A stretch of 64,000 bases of DNA from Isoetes taiwanensis (taxonomy: Eukaryota > Streptophyta > Lycopodiopsida > Isoetales > Isoetaceae). Under the pieces are notes generated by a model that was given only the letters and a program-made list of their open reading frames with translations, did no database searches and was not told the DNA's origin. Location: assembly GCA_021234155.1 (NCBI GenBank), contig JAJEKV010000060.1, forward strand, positions 6,410,323 through 6,474,322. Direction: 5' to 3'. Below are positions 9,675-20,640 of this stretch, one piece after another. The first letter of the stretch is position 1, and each line of letters opens with the position of its first letter. Made by a program: the position numbers and the translations under genes.

Positions 9675-12200
9675 TATAGGAGGATGAACGTTTCGGTTCG
9701 CAACAACTACTATTCAAGGATCTGAAATATCATCACAGGGTTATGGCAGATGTATAAAGCAGGAAAGCCCTCAAAGCCTGACATGGCTAGGATCACCAGA
9801 AAGACGCTTTACATTTGATCATGTTGCCTGTGAAACTATTACACAGGAATCCTACCTGCACGCTTACAGCAAAACAGGTGCGCAAGCATACCGTTCTACT
9901 CTTAACATTGTATTATTTTCCAGAATTTTACACTTGATAAAGCAACTTATTGATGATTTCTTTTACAGAGGACATATGGTTTTGCTTGCGTTACCCTTGG
10001 ACTTTTCTGTTCCATTTTGGTAAGTCTTGGTTCTCATAAAGCTGAAACTATTCTCTTGAAGTAGAATTCCCTTTTATTTGCAACATCTGGCTTGGAGAGG
10101 TTGTATCTCATAACTTCCAAAACATTTTATTTATTTAGGGCAATGTTGTGATAATTTTTGTAGCCTTTTGAAAGGTTGAATAAATCTCTGCTTATGGATG
10201 GGTTTTGACAGGAGAACAGATTCAGTCTTTGCATGTTGTGAAGAAAGTAGAAAAAGCCTCTCTCTAGATTAGTAATTCATAATGCATATTATGTTTATTC
10301 AGCAAGGCAGCTTCTGAGGGCACTCTGATTTTCATGCACAGAGGTACAGCCATTTTTGTTTTATTCTTGCACATAGGTTGCAGAAACAGTTGTGCATTTG
10401 TAGCTAAAGTGGAGTCTTTTAGCATGTAAAATATCATGCTTGATGTACCCACAAGTTCTTCCTGTTGAAGCAATGAGGCAAAGTTCCCACAAAAGTTAAA
10501 GTAAATTCTGGAGGTCTTGAAGCAAATCCCATGGAAGATGATAACTATGAAAGGTGGTAACTGCATCTTATATGCAACATGGTTGCATCAAAGAAGCTTC
10601 TCAAATTGTTGAAAAATTACCTGCAAGAAGCATTATGTTGAATCAGTTGCAGATGATCTTAAATAAGTTGCAGATTTTATTAGGTATTTGGACTTTTAAA
10701 TAGATGTGTCATTCTGTTTTTTGCCTGGATTGTTCACTGTGGTATTATATTTGTCTAGATTGTAGTAATGTTTCTTGGAAGGCTTAGAGGTTTATGCCAC
10801 TACAAAAGAATCATGAACCGAAGCAGTGTTGGAGCATCTCGAGCATGGCATAACTTATATGATCAAATAGTTCTGTGAGGCTCTATGATGCCATCTAATA
10901 TCCTTATACTATTTAAAAGGTAATTCCTGAAACAAATAATATCAAAAATCCTTTGGGCCAGGTGGAATACATATTGCCAAAATGGATTGATAAAGAGGCA
11001 CTCTAGCATTTGAATATAGGATCACCGTGATACTTGATGCTCTGCAATTCGAATCAAAGAATAGCAAATCCGATCCACTGATTACACTATGCACAAATCC
11101 AATCTAGAGTCGTGGTTTTTTGCTCTGTCGAGAATACTGTTCACCGTTAAAAAATATGACGTTTTTTCAATGCTTTAAGTTTCCAACATGTCACTAATAT
11201 TTTTCAATGCTTTGAATGGTTTAAATGGTTTGAAATATGGTATTTGCATAGATAACGATTGATTTCTAATGTGAACCATTGCACTTCGGTCCCTATCTCA
11301 TCTTTTGGAGATAGGCCCTTAGCACAATAAAACAACACGAATCATGCAAGGTTCATACATTTCATGCACACCTGATATATTATAAGTGTTGAGCATGGCT
11401 ACACTCAAAATCATTTTTACACTTGATAGATAGATACCATGGATTCGAGATAGTGTGACCCTGAGTGTGACCAACATAATGCGCTTCAGGGAAAAAAACA
11501 AAACAATATTTTATTGTCGACTGGTTGTTTTATGCCATATGTCCTTTGGTCCAACTTAGTCAAATCGACTCTCATATATATCATGCCCTACAGTTGAAAA
11601 TTCCAATGCCTTTGAGATTGAATTGTCGACTACGGCTTATTATAAGTGACCACAACTTCAAGATATGAACTTTACTATCATGTTTTGCAGTGCTTCATCG
11701 TGCATGTTATTATTGCATGCATGCAAAGGAAACATCAAACGCATTATGAAATTTGACAATTGTGGAACTGAAGGTGTTACGAAATTGAATGTGGACTGCA
11801 GGAACTTAAGAATGATCTCAATATGCAACTGCTTTTCTAGAGAAAAGTCTTTGGACTTACTAACAAAATTCTTTCTATGCCCATAAACATATAAATTGTT
11901 TAATGTTTATGTATCAGTCCCATGTTGCTGGACATGTAAGAGACTTAAACCAAGCATTTTAAAAGCCATTGTGATTTCCTATTTTTGGTAATGTAATTGT
12001 TCTTTTTTCAATCCTTTTACCTTTGTGTAGTTCCCTTTTATTTAATTCTTTTTTTGCTCAGGCATTAAGAAGGAAGGCTACCATTGAAAGCAAAAGTGAA
12101 GCATAACCTCAACTTATAGGTTTTTAAGAGAGGGACACAAATGAAATAGGGAAATTTAATGAAATAAAATATGAAGCATAACCCAAACTTACAGGTTTTT
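9675..12200. other. Helitron interior, no gene recognised
   Basis: This 2.5-kb stretch belongs to the outer Helitron. It is AT-rich, with short frames on both strands and no domain I recognise. It could contain captured intron or UTR sequence. Confidence 0.4.
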
Positions 12201-12559
12201 AACGATTGCCCAGCAACGCTGGGCACTGGTACTAGTTAATTATTAATTTCAAGAAACGCATATGTGGCTATCTACTACCACCTAATCGGCCACCTACTAT
12301 CAGAGCGCCCAAGATCATTTCTACTATCAGAGCGATTATCAGAGCGCCCAAGATCCGTCTACAACGCCTTCAACGCCTTCAACGCCTTCAATCCCATTCG
12401 ATGTCTGCTGAACTATGGTGAGTGTGATTCCATTCCGAATGCATTCTCTTGTTCTCTATTTTTCGTCCTCTATTTTTTCCAATGCATTCTAGTTCTTTAT
12501 CAGTGTCGGAGAAGAATGCTATCTTTTAACAGCAAACTTAAAGCGTCGAGTAGGCTTAT

Positions 12560-12748
12560 GTAAAATCGAAGATCTGAATCCAAGTTCTATGTGTCATGGT
12601 GTTCCTCTTGGAAACAGTTTCTGTAAGATTTCCATTATAAACTGTAATTATGAAGATGAGGCTCTTCCAAGAAGACATCCCGGTGGCGATACAGTTGGTG
12701 AAAGCGTGGGCACATTTGTAGCATGGCCAAAAGAACGTCTGAAAAAAG
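12560..12748 (+). pseudogene. DUF8039-like exon
   Basis: The plus frame reads GVPLGNSFCKISIINCNYED and TVGESVGTFVAWPKERLKK, followed at once by a 5' splice site (AAAAG followed by GTATGT). The pattern ..L(G)xxxxxVxI....(D)...P......TVGEAVGxFVAWPKxxx is that of the plant DUF8039 domain, commonly found N-terminal in CACTA/PMZ-type transposon proteins. I see no following exon that clearly joins. It lies on the same strand as the DUF7869-type gene 3 kb downstream and could be its 5' exon or an independent relic. Confidence 0.6.
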
Positions 12749-13020
12749 GTATGTATATTTGGATATTCAAAAAATAAAGAATATATCATAACATTTGCGT
12801 GATGTTGTGAATTTTGAATTCTGTGATGGTCTTTAGCTAGTCTTATCAACCCCATGAAACTACAAATTAATGAAAATATGTAGTTTCTTGGGGTTGAATC
12901 CTCTTATTTGGAGGCAACATGACGAGATTCAATGTTTTCGACATTGCATATAAAAAACATAATAAACTAATGTGAGAAAAGTATAGTGCAAAATTGCGCC
13001 AGCGAAGTTTGTATTCATAT

Positions 13021-13563
13021 TCAAAAAGTATATGTACATTTCTTCTTACGCAAAATGCGCGGTAGCAAATTCTTTCTATATCTACAATATGTCACACGGG
13101 CCCACTTCATCGGCCCAATCCATAAAAAGTCCCACCTGAACCACCCTGATATGACAGGATCCTCATCTTCCCTGCGAATATCGAGACTCCAAACCAGAGT
13201 GTTGTATCGATCCTTGATACTATAAATCAAATCCTCGTACTTATTTGTTGGCATGAGCCTTACTAAGAGCATGAGGAGCGATATGTCGAGAGATGCGATG
13301 GAAGTGTTCCCATGGCCCCTTATACAGACCGTCTTATGGATTCTCCAACTCTCTCTGAACGTTTTGAACAGCACAATCAAGTAATATCTTGTACAGGGTC
13401 CAGAGTTGATGGTCGTCCAGGGAAAGTGTATTTGATCTAGAACCAGCCAGTGTATTTGAACTAGGGCGGCCCGGTGTCCATGCATAAGGAAAATCCATGG
13501 CACTAGAGCGAGAAAGTAATTAGCAAATGATATATTACTCTCCCCATAAAACGATTCGAACAT
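13021..13563 (-). CDS. Hypothetical ORF beside family A palindromes
   Basis: This is a 180-codon open frame. Its second half (NKYEDLIYSIKDRYNTLVWS, DEDPVISGWFRWDFLWIG) has the composition of real protein. The first half is hydrophobic and tryptophan-rich. I do not recognise a family. Three family A palindromes lie within 200 bp upstream of its start, as they do around the ParB-like gene, which suggests both belong to the same class of unit. It may be one exon of a larger gene. Confidence 0.4.
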   Translation of the reverse strand: MFESFYGESNISFANYFLALVPWIFLMHGHRAALVQIHWLVLDQIHFPWTTINSGPCTRYYLIVLFKTFRESWRIHKTVCIRGHGNTSIASLDISLLMLLVRLMPTNKYEDLIYSIKDRYNTLVWSLDIRREDEDPVISGWFRWDFLWIGPMKWARVTYCRYRKNLLPRILRKKKCTYTF

Positions 13564-13611
13564 ACATAATTCAAAAGCAGCGGGCGCTTTGTGTTTTTCA
13601 CAGATCTATTT

Positions 13612-13743
13612 CACACGCGCCTGGCGCGATTTGTATAGAGCCGTATGAAATTGAAAAGCCAAACTAAAAACGCGCCTGGCGCGCTTTGATTAACCTAGTG
13701 GAAAAACGTAACCCAAAAATAGAAATGCGCCAAGCGCGATTTC
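13612..13743. repeat. Family A palindromes, copies 11-13
   Basis: Copies lie at 13612-13632 (CACGCGCCTGGCGCGATTTG), 13667-13687 and 13723-13743, each with one or two substitutions. Spacing is about 55 bp. They are separated from the copies at 1-5 kb by the inserted Helitron. Confidence 0.85.
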
Positions 13744-13854
13744 TCCCATTCCAACATATTATTCTAACAAAATGCATAATGCAGAATGCAGAATGCAGAA
13801 TTCAAAATATAAAGCCAGTATTAGTTCATTGTTTAGTTCAATATTTAGTTCATT

Positions 13855-14165
13855 GTTTTAGTTCATTATTTAGAGCAGATAGAGGAAGAGCTATTGAAGA
13901 TCTATGATCTATGATCTATGATCATAGATCATAGATCATAGATCATAGAGCAAGATCATAGAGCAGATATGATCTATGATCTATGATCTATGAACTTCAT
14001 GAACTATGATCTATGATCTATGAACTTCATTATTTTAGATCATTAATTAGAACAGATAGAGGAAGAGCTAGTGAAATAGAATAACTTCATTATTTTAGAT
14101 CATTAATTAGAACAGATAGAGGAAGAGCTAGTGAAATAGAATAAGAGCAGATCATATAGGCAAGA
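13855..14165. repeat. Palindromic (GATCTAT)n tract and 62-bp tandem duplication
   Basis: ATCTATG units run into their own reverse complement (ATCATAG units) near 13920, so the tract can fold back on itself. A second fold-back follows near 13970-14020. Directly after it, a 62-bp unit (TTTTAGATCATTAATTAGAA...GTGAAATAGAATAA) is present twice in tandem (14033-14150). Confidence 0.85.
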
Positions 14166-14349
14166 TCACAGAACAAGATCATAGAAGCGGGATATTACGA
14201 TTCATGTAAAAAGTGGCGATTAAGCGATTAAATTAACTGTTTTGCTGAAGGTGGTAAATATACTGATGCATGTAAAAGTAAATAACATGCTTTCTGTAAA
14301 ATAACTACTTTATGTAAAGAATGAGAGATACTAACCTATTTGTGTTCTG

Positions 14350-14990
14350 TACCCGAGAATTGAGCCTTTGACTTCGAGCCGAAACCAAAAGATCGAAAAC
14401 CAAAGTTGATTTGAGCCTTAAGAAGCCGAGAAAAAGCAATAGCAGCTAGAAGCCGAGAAGCTTTAACACAAAAAACCAAAGTTATTCAAAGTCAGAGAGA
14501 TTGTACAGAGCCGAAAAGCCAAAAAAACCAGAGACATTCTTGCTGTAACATTCTTGTAATATATGTGGAACATATACATTCTTGCTTATATTGCATATAT
14601 TAAAAGTCCCATGGAACATTCTTGCTTATACTTCATGATGCTATACCAGAAACTCTATGATCAAGTGCGCCTACAAACCTTGGAGCCAAAAACACCTTTG
14701 AGCCGAAAACCCTAAAGCAGATGATTGTAGAAGCCGAAAAGCTCGAAAAGCATATAGAAGCCGAGATTGAGTCGAGATTGATGCAGATAGAAGCCGAGAA
14801 GAAGATAGAAGTCGAGATTGAAGCAGATTGAAGCGCCGAGAAAAACCACAGAGATTGAAGCGCCGAGAAAAACCATAGAGATTGTGGAGCCACAGAGATT
14901 GAAGCGAAAGCGAAAGCCACAGAGATAGTTCGAAAGCGGTTAAGCGAAAGCGGATAGATCGAAGCGCACTAGAGTTGAAGTTCTAAAGAG
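14350..14990. repeat. Purine-rich minisatellite-like tract (AGCCGAGAA/AGCCGAAAA)
   Basis: Degenerate units containing AGCCGA(G/A)AA repeat throughout. Near 14828-14885 a 35-bp unit (GATTGAAGCGCCGAGAAAAA) occurs twice in tandem. The minus-strand frame here (14633-14920) is compositionally biased (SASI, FFSAL) and is a repeat by-product, not a gene. Confidence 0.75.
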
Positions 14991-15079
14991 AGGCGAAAAA
15001 TTTGGAAAAGTTGGAAAGGATTGTAAACTCGGAAATAATAAGCTGCTTTTAAAAATTTAAATTGCAAGCGCCATAATAA

Positions 15080-15450
15080 GCCTTGAACATTTATTGCAAC
15101 GGTTATATAAGTTATAAGATTTAAGGTTAATAGTTTTAAGGTTTATAAGTTAAGGTTATTAGTTAAGGTTAATATTTTTAAGTTCATAAATAAGGTTATA
15201 AGTTTAAAAGTTTATGAATTTGAATTTAGAAGTTTTAAGTTTTAGAAGTTTTAGGCTAAGGTTATATATTTATTGAAGGTTAGAAGTTTTAACCTTAAAA
15301 CTTCTAACCTTAAAAGTGCTAACCTAAAGCCTTAAAGTTGTTTTTAAGGTTACAACATTTAAGGTTATTATAAGTTAATATATTATAGGTTAACTTATTA
15401 TTATTATAGATTAAGTTATTATAGGTTATTAAGGTTATTATTAAGGTTAA
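15080..15450. repeat. TAAGGTT-rich low-complexity tract with a perfect hairpin
   Basis: AAGGTTA/TTAAGGTT motifs recur many times. At about 15276-15312, GGTTAGAAGTTTTAA is followed 3 nt later by TTAAAACTTCTAACC, a perfect hairpin. The unit is not the plant telomere repeat TTTAGGG. Confidence 0.7.
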
Positions 15451-15512
15451 CTTTCATTTAAGAACATGTTAGGGAGATGTTATTTGGATATGCTAACTTA
15501 CTATAGGTTTTT

Positions 15513-18455
15513 ATGCATTTTAGGTCAATGGCATGCAAAATGCTAAATCCCCCAAGGCCCCCAATGATGGTGATCAAGGCAAGGAAAAATCCCCAACTAA
15601 TGAAGATGACAAAGATGATGGGAAAGGAAAGGAAAAGACCAGAAATGAAAAGGATGAAGATGACAAAGATGATGGCAAAGGAAAGGAAAAGACCTCAAAT
15701 GAAAAGGATGATGCCACAGGAAAGGAAATTGTACTTTATACTGGTCGATTGGAAAAACAAAAAGGTCAAGATCCCGCATGCATGCCTTGAGAGAGGCGAT
15801 GGGAGAAGGGATTATTGTTCTAGCAGATCCTATCAATGCAAATTGAATGATGAAAGATTAGGGGAGGACGGGTTAGGTGTGGCAATCTCAAAATTATATG
15901 ACAATTGGAAGGAAAAGGGTTCGGGCAAACAAGAATGCCTAGCTTGTGTGAAGCAACTAGAGGTTCCAACTATTGTTGCATGGCCTAGGGACCGGTATTC
16001 AAGCTGGAAGGGAACTACACGTTTCCTATAGATGTAGAACCATTGTCAATAATGTTCACCACGGTGTAGCAAGAGGCCACTTCCAACTTTCAAACATTAT
16101 CCCACCAAAAGATGTAAGTCGGATTATGATTGTTCTCGAAGCCACGATGCGAGGGTTAGAGGAAGTGAATGTTGTTGGGCCTCTGTATTAGAATGTTCAC
16201 AATAGAGGAGATGGTGGTAGCAAAAGAGCTACATATGAGGAACATAAGTGTGATAGCAGGAGGAATTTCATGTACACCATATTTGGCTATGCAATTCGGG
16301 ATGAAGGATCAAAGAAGAAAAGATTTCCATTGAATGGAAAATGGATATGTTCAAAAGCATGGATGGCTATACATGGAATTCCAACCTCTTCTTGGCACAA
16401 GCGGCAAAAGAGACATGAAAATGGTAGTAAAATTGCATTGCATGGGAACAACGGCACTGGTAAGGCCTACCTCAAGAACTATAGTACCAAAGGAAATATT
16501 TGAAAGATATGTGGATTTCAATCACGAGAAAACATGCCACATAAGAGTAAGAAGGATGAGCAGGGGTAGAGTTATTGTTGAAAAGAGATTGCCATCCCAT
16601 TGTACCCGAGAAGAGCATATTAGAGGAAATAAATGCATTGCTTGGGAACTTGGAGTGGCCTCTATATCCCAGCCCGATTTTAGTAGGCTATGGAATAAGC
16701 ATTTCAAGCATGTGACCATAGCAACTTCAAACAACTTTGCCAAGTGCAATTTATGTGCTAAGCTGAAGGAGACACTAGATAAGGCTGTGCAATCAAGTCT
16801 AAGGGCAAAGATAAGGGAACATATGAAGGACCATATGCGGATCAACTATCATGTAGATCAACTTATTGGATGTGGAGGACCTTATCTCGCAATGGAACCT
16901 AATAACTATCTATGTATTATACATGATAAAATGGACCAACGAAGACTTGTCTTCCACAATTCAAGTACATTCCTAAGTCATGTGGAAGATCATACCCTTC
17001 TTGATTTCAATGGCTGGGGCAATATTGCATGGGCAGATCTCTGAGACCTATTATGGCCATTTCGGTTTAGAGTTGTGGAGTGATGGTCAGATTTTCACAT
17101 TGGGAGTATCATGAGGTGTTTAGAAACTATGAGAAGGGTTACAATGGTCACCTACAGGATCCCTCTGACTAGCGGGCACTACATAGTGCATTGTTGGATG
17201 GAACCCACTAATAGTATTGAAAAGTTTAGCAAGGCAAGATTTTTAGAGGAATGGACCTAATGAACATGTTGGAGCTTCAACATTTCGTGCTAAACCTCGA
17301 GATCTGCTTGAAAGCTCCTCTTGCAACTAGATAATTGTCTTTGGTCAAAATAATAAGACAGTGGATGTTTTCTTTCCTATCCTACTTAACGGTGTTGGTG
17401 GGTATTTTTGAAAGAGTCAATTTGGGGTTCCTAATGCCGGACATACTCATGAGGATGTGGATGCATTGTTTGGAAAATATAGTCATGTATTGAGACAGCC
17501 AGAGCGGTTACCAACTTTCCCAGGCTATTGGAAATATTTCATGGATGTACAAATCCATCTCCTATAGGATCTATCATAGAAGAAGTGCCCGATTGGAAGA
17601 GTTTTGTGGATGGTTATGCTCTCGACATGGAAGGTCATTCTAGACCTCTTCAATTCACTTTTTGGGTGAGAGAAGGGATTCCAATCATGCAATGGAAAAT
17701 GAGACCTTCAGGAGGAGAAGTGGAGAGGTGGGGCAGAAATTTGGCACGGGGATGCAAATGGCAAGCCTATGATACCTCTGGTCAACCAAAAGCTCTAAAA
17801 CCAAGCAAGAAGTCAAGCAATTGGGCTTGACTAAGGATGGCATCAATGACTACATCAAGCATTGGCAAACTAATTCAGATGAGACTAATCGTGCATTGAT
17901 AGATTATTGGAAGAAGGTGATCAACTTATTGGATGAGGTAGACACATCCTCTAAGATTTGAAAGAAGGGTGGTTCCCTAAAAGTAAGTGGAAAACATTAT
18001 TTGGTCTTGCCGAAGATGATGGTACTATTAGTAGCATTGTGAAGGCATATGCTCCTCCTCAATCGATAAACACTATGTTGGTCCTAAGAAGGATAGGCCA
18101 AAATATCTAGGCATGGATTGTTATGAACCTTCTCTTGGCGTGGAGTGCCACCAATTTGTAGTAGTAAAACCCGGCGGATCTAGAGACCTATCCGGTGTGG
18201 TTGGGATGGACTATCTCGGATATTTGCAAAGAAGAAGGTGATGTTAACTTCAATAAGGTGCGTGAATGGTGGTGTCAAGTACATCAGTTGAGTAATGTCA
18301 CCGATAAAGAAAGATATTCAGATTGTTGGACAAAGAGGTGGAGGAGAAATCCTAGTGATCCTGATCTTTGGCTAGACATTGAAACCGTATTGTACTCGTG
18401 GACTCCAAAACTATTCCTAGTAAAACGGCCGAGAGTTACAATACCTGGGATGTAA
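15513..18455 (+). pseudogene. DUF7869-type transposase-like (RNase H-fold) gene, frameshifted
   Basis: Plus-strand frames, joined across several frame changes and stops, read in order as follows. First is a charged repetitive N-terminus (two to three copies of DKDDGKGKEKT). Next are an ICSKAWMAIHGI / LHGNNGTGKA segment, IAWELGVASISQPDFSRLWN, a CNLCAKL cysteine pair, and YLCIIHDKMDQRRL (first acidic motif). Later come QLDNC (near 17326) and GHTHEDVDALFGKYSHVLR (near 17445). This sequence of motifs, HGIGxxR / HGN / IxDxMDQ / LDNC / GHTHExID, is characteristic of DUF7869 proteins, which are widespread, transposase-like and thought to adopt an RNase H fold. C-terminal frames (GYALDMEGHSRPLQFTFWVR and a W-rich end) follow. 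Several breaks make it a relic. I could not delimit its ends. Confidence 0.7.
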
Positions 18456-18739
18456 GGAATAAGGTTCTCATATCCTTGGGGATGTTGGTGGAAAAATGAT
18501 AAACAATTACTATGTATCAATCACTTTTAATAAAAGTTGTGTACTACTTGAGTTTCATGATATATGATTTTGTAATTTGAAGTTAAGGTGTGAATTTATA
18601 TTCCCGTGTGTGATTATATGTTAACGTCTATTCTAGTCTAAGGGCAACAAAGTTACTAAAAAAGTGAATTTAACAAAGTTACTAAAAAAGTGCAATATAA
18701 AATTTATCCCAAAATTAAGACATAATCCCAATTTAATTG

Positions 18740-18920
18740 AATGATGGTTAATAGACCTTCCCGCAGAATGTGGAATAGTCATTTTCGCACCGTGGCGACG
18801 GTGCGAAATAGACCTTCCCGCAGAATATGGAATAGTCATTTTCGCACCGTGGCGACGGTGCGAAATAGACCTTCCCACAGAATGTGGAATAGTCATTTTT
18901 GCACCGTGGCCATGGTCAAC
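18740..18920 (+). repeat. Family C palindrome array 1 (57-bp period, ~3 copies)
   Basis: A 26-bp palindrome (arms TTTCGCACCG and CGGTGCGAAA, centre TGGCGA) occurs at 18783-18808 and 18840-18865, with a decayed third copy at 18897. The exact period is 57 bp. The 31-nt spacers are nearly identical to each other (AATAGTCAT, GACCTTCCCGCAGAAT) but unlike those of arrays 2 and 3. Confidence 0.9.
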
Positions 18921-19048
18921 ACTAGTAGATAAATATACAGCCGCAATAAATAGAATAGCAAATAATTACAGATAAATATAAAATACTCATAACGATAAAT
19001 ATTAAAACACTCATATATTAACAACCAAAAAAGGGTTACAAAAGGATG

Positions 19049-19580
19049 CTAAGGGAGGCATCCACGGAAGTATCTAGCTAAGGCATAGCCCTTGTCCTGC
19101 ACAGTAACATGTCCTCTATGCACACAACAGCGGACACTGTCCTCAAAGAGGCTAATTAGATGCCTCTACTGCCTCTTGCAGTATGTCCAAGGCCTCTGCT
19201 TGGATTCTATTCACCTCCTCCTCCACCATCGGGACGAAGTCTGGTGCTCTGTCCCTCCTCTTCCTCCTTGATTCCTTCCTCCTGTCAATAATTTCCTGCA
19301 TCTCATACCTGACCATTCTAGCGAAGGCAAGCTTGGGAATCAGAGGCTGGGTGCATGCCTGTAAGTACCTAATCTCCCTCAAAGCCTGAGTGCCAGGAGG
19401 AGCACCCTTTATCTTCTCAGGGCCACCATATCTAATACTAGGCTCCCCTTCCTTCGACTTCCGCTTATTCCCAAGCTTATCTGTCTCCTTGGCTGCATCT
19501 CTATCAGCTTGTCTCCAACTAGGAACAAGCTTAGGAGGCTTTGCCAGGTCAGATTTCTTCGGCGTGGATTTTAAACTACT
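19049..19580 (-). pseudogene. Divergent histone H3 / CENH3-like gene with enlarged loop 1
   Basis: On the minus strand, a basic tail (STPKKSDLAKPPKLVPSW; NKRKSKEGEPSIRYGG) leads into GTQALREIRYLQACTQPLIP and KLAFARMVRYEMQEI, matching the H3 alpha-N/alpha-1 block (GTVALREIR..Q..T.LLI.KLPF.RLVREI). Then comes a charged insertion of about 23 residues (RRKESRRKRRDRAPDF) where H3 has the short loop 1. Next are IQAEALDILQEAVEAS (alpha-2) and, after a one-base frame change near 19152, LFEDSVRCCVHRGHVTV and ALARYFRGCLP with a stop. These match LFEDTNLCAIHAKRVTI...LARRIRG. CENH3 proteins also have LIP and a longer loop 1, but this loop is unusually long. A likely acceptor (CCCTACAG) lies at the right edge. 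The frame change suggests decay, or an assembly error. Confidence 0.75.
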
Positions 19581-19944
19581 GTAGGGGAATGGGCTTCTAG
19601 TAGCTGCTCCACTTGGGCGGCTCGCCCGTGATCAACGATCTGGCGAGCATCTTTGGTCTGGCTGGTCGTGTTGGTCCTGGCGATGCTGATCGTCTTGGGT
19701 CTGGCGATCATCTTTGGTCATCTTTGCACTTCCATAATCTGGTGTTGTCCTTGCACTTGTTCCTCCCCCTCACCACTGCCAAACATTTCGGAATGCAGTG
19801 GTGGTCCCAACGTCATAGACGAGGGGGTTACCTGATTCAGCAGCCACTGGGCACCATGGCCATGGTCAAGCTGCCACAACACCTGGCCATGTGTAGAAGG
19901 CCCCCCCCTGTGGTTTCAGCATGTAATCGATCTCATTACACAAG

Positions 19945-20062
19945 AACTAGAATGGCCGTGCCTCTGTGCCGGACATGGATGTCATTAACCTGGGCCACAT
20001 GACGTATGACCCGACGGCTTCCTCTACTGTCTCCGCTTCAGGGGTGGGGAAGGACTAGCTGT
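19945..20062 (-). pseudogene. C-terminal half of a DUF8039-like domain, cut by CACTA insertion
   Basis: The minus frame reads SFPTPEAETVEEAVGSYVMW followed by PRLMTS and soon a stop. It matches the TVGEAVGxFVAWPK end of DUF8039. Its N-terminal half lies at 26728-27118, on the far side of the CACTA element. The TGT at 20060-20062 is one copy of the target duplication. Confidence 0.65.
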
Positions 20063-20084
20063 CACTACCACCCCAAAACTGGGT

Positions 20085-20640
20085 CCACATGTTGTTTTTC
20101 TGTGTCTTTTTTGCAAAAAAACAACACCAAAAAACTACGTGTTGTTTTTTGTCCGGATTTGCTAGAAATGACGTGTAGTTTTTAGCAAAATTTTTATACA
20201 TGTAGTTTTTTTTGTAAAAGTCTACGCGTAGACTTTTGCCAAAATTGTCTACATGTAGGAATTACATGTATTTCTATATGTTGTTTTTTAAATGTAGCTG
20301 TAATTTTCAAGTGTTGTTTTCTTAAGAAATAGACATGTGGTTCATAATAAAACATGAAGATCCACATGTTGTTTTTAAGCGTTGTTTTGCAAAAAACAAC
20401 GCTAAAACCGCATGTGGTTCTTAATAAAACTTGAAAATCCACATGTTGTTTTTTTTTAAGCGTTGTTTTGTAAAAAAAAACAACGCCAAAAAACCATGTA
20501 TCGAATTTTGTCCGACTGTTGCTTTAGAGTATTGTTTCTCATAAAGAAGAATCTTGATATATAGATGTGGTTTATAAAAATAAATGGTTCCATGTGTTAT
20601 TTTTCTCAATAAGAGACATGGCAAATTCTAAATGACTTTC
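20085..20640. repeat. Left subterminal repeats of the CACTA element
   Basis: Repeated short motifs (ACATGTTGTTTTT, GCGTTGTTTTGCAAAAAACAACGC fold-backs, TTCATAATAAAACATGAAGATC-like blocks) are present in both orientations. Multiple subterminal motifs are the usual transposase-binding regions of CACTA elements. Confidence 0.65.

Larger units (their letters stand above)
5756..12235 (+). mobile_element. Helitron (outer), plus orientation
   Basis: The 5' end reads A|TCTTATATTATAATG. The 3' end has the hairpin GCCCAGCAACGCTGGGC (12208-12224), 11 nt before a terminal CTAG, with a host T at 12236. This is the A|TC...CTRR|T geometry of Helitrons. Two further elements in this window share both termini (6964-9674 and 30064-31882). 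No Rep/helicase frame is visible, so it is non-autonomous. It carries an antisense PPR fragment and is interrupted by the nested Helitron. It inserted just upstream of the ATG of the ParB-like gene and probably separates it from its promoter. Confidence 0.8.

Noticed and set aside
5756-9685. Single TIR transposon bounded by the similar sequences at 5756 and 9674
   Set aside because: The inverted similarity is explained better by two Helitrons of one family in opposite orientation, each with its own 3' hairpin and CTAG end.
15100-15440. Interstitial telomere array
   Set aside because: The repeated motif is AAGGTTA/TTAAGGTT, not TTTAGGG, and has no fixed period.
19613-20002. Plus-strand 129-codon ORF
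   Set aside because: It is antisense to the DUF8039/H3-like unit and has no recognisable motif.
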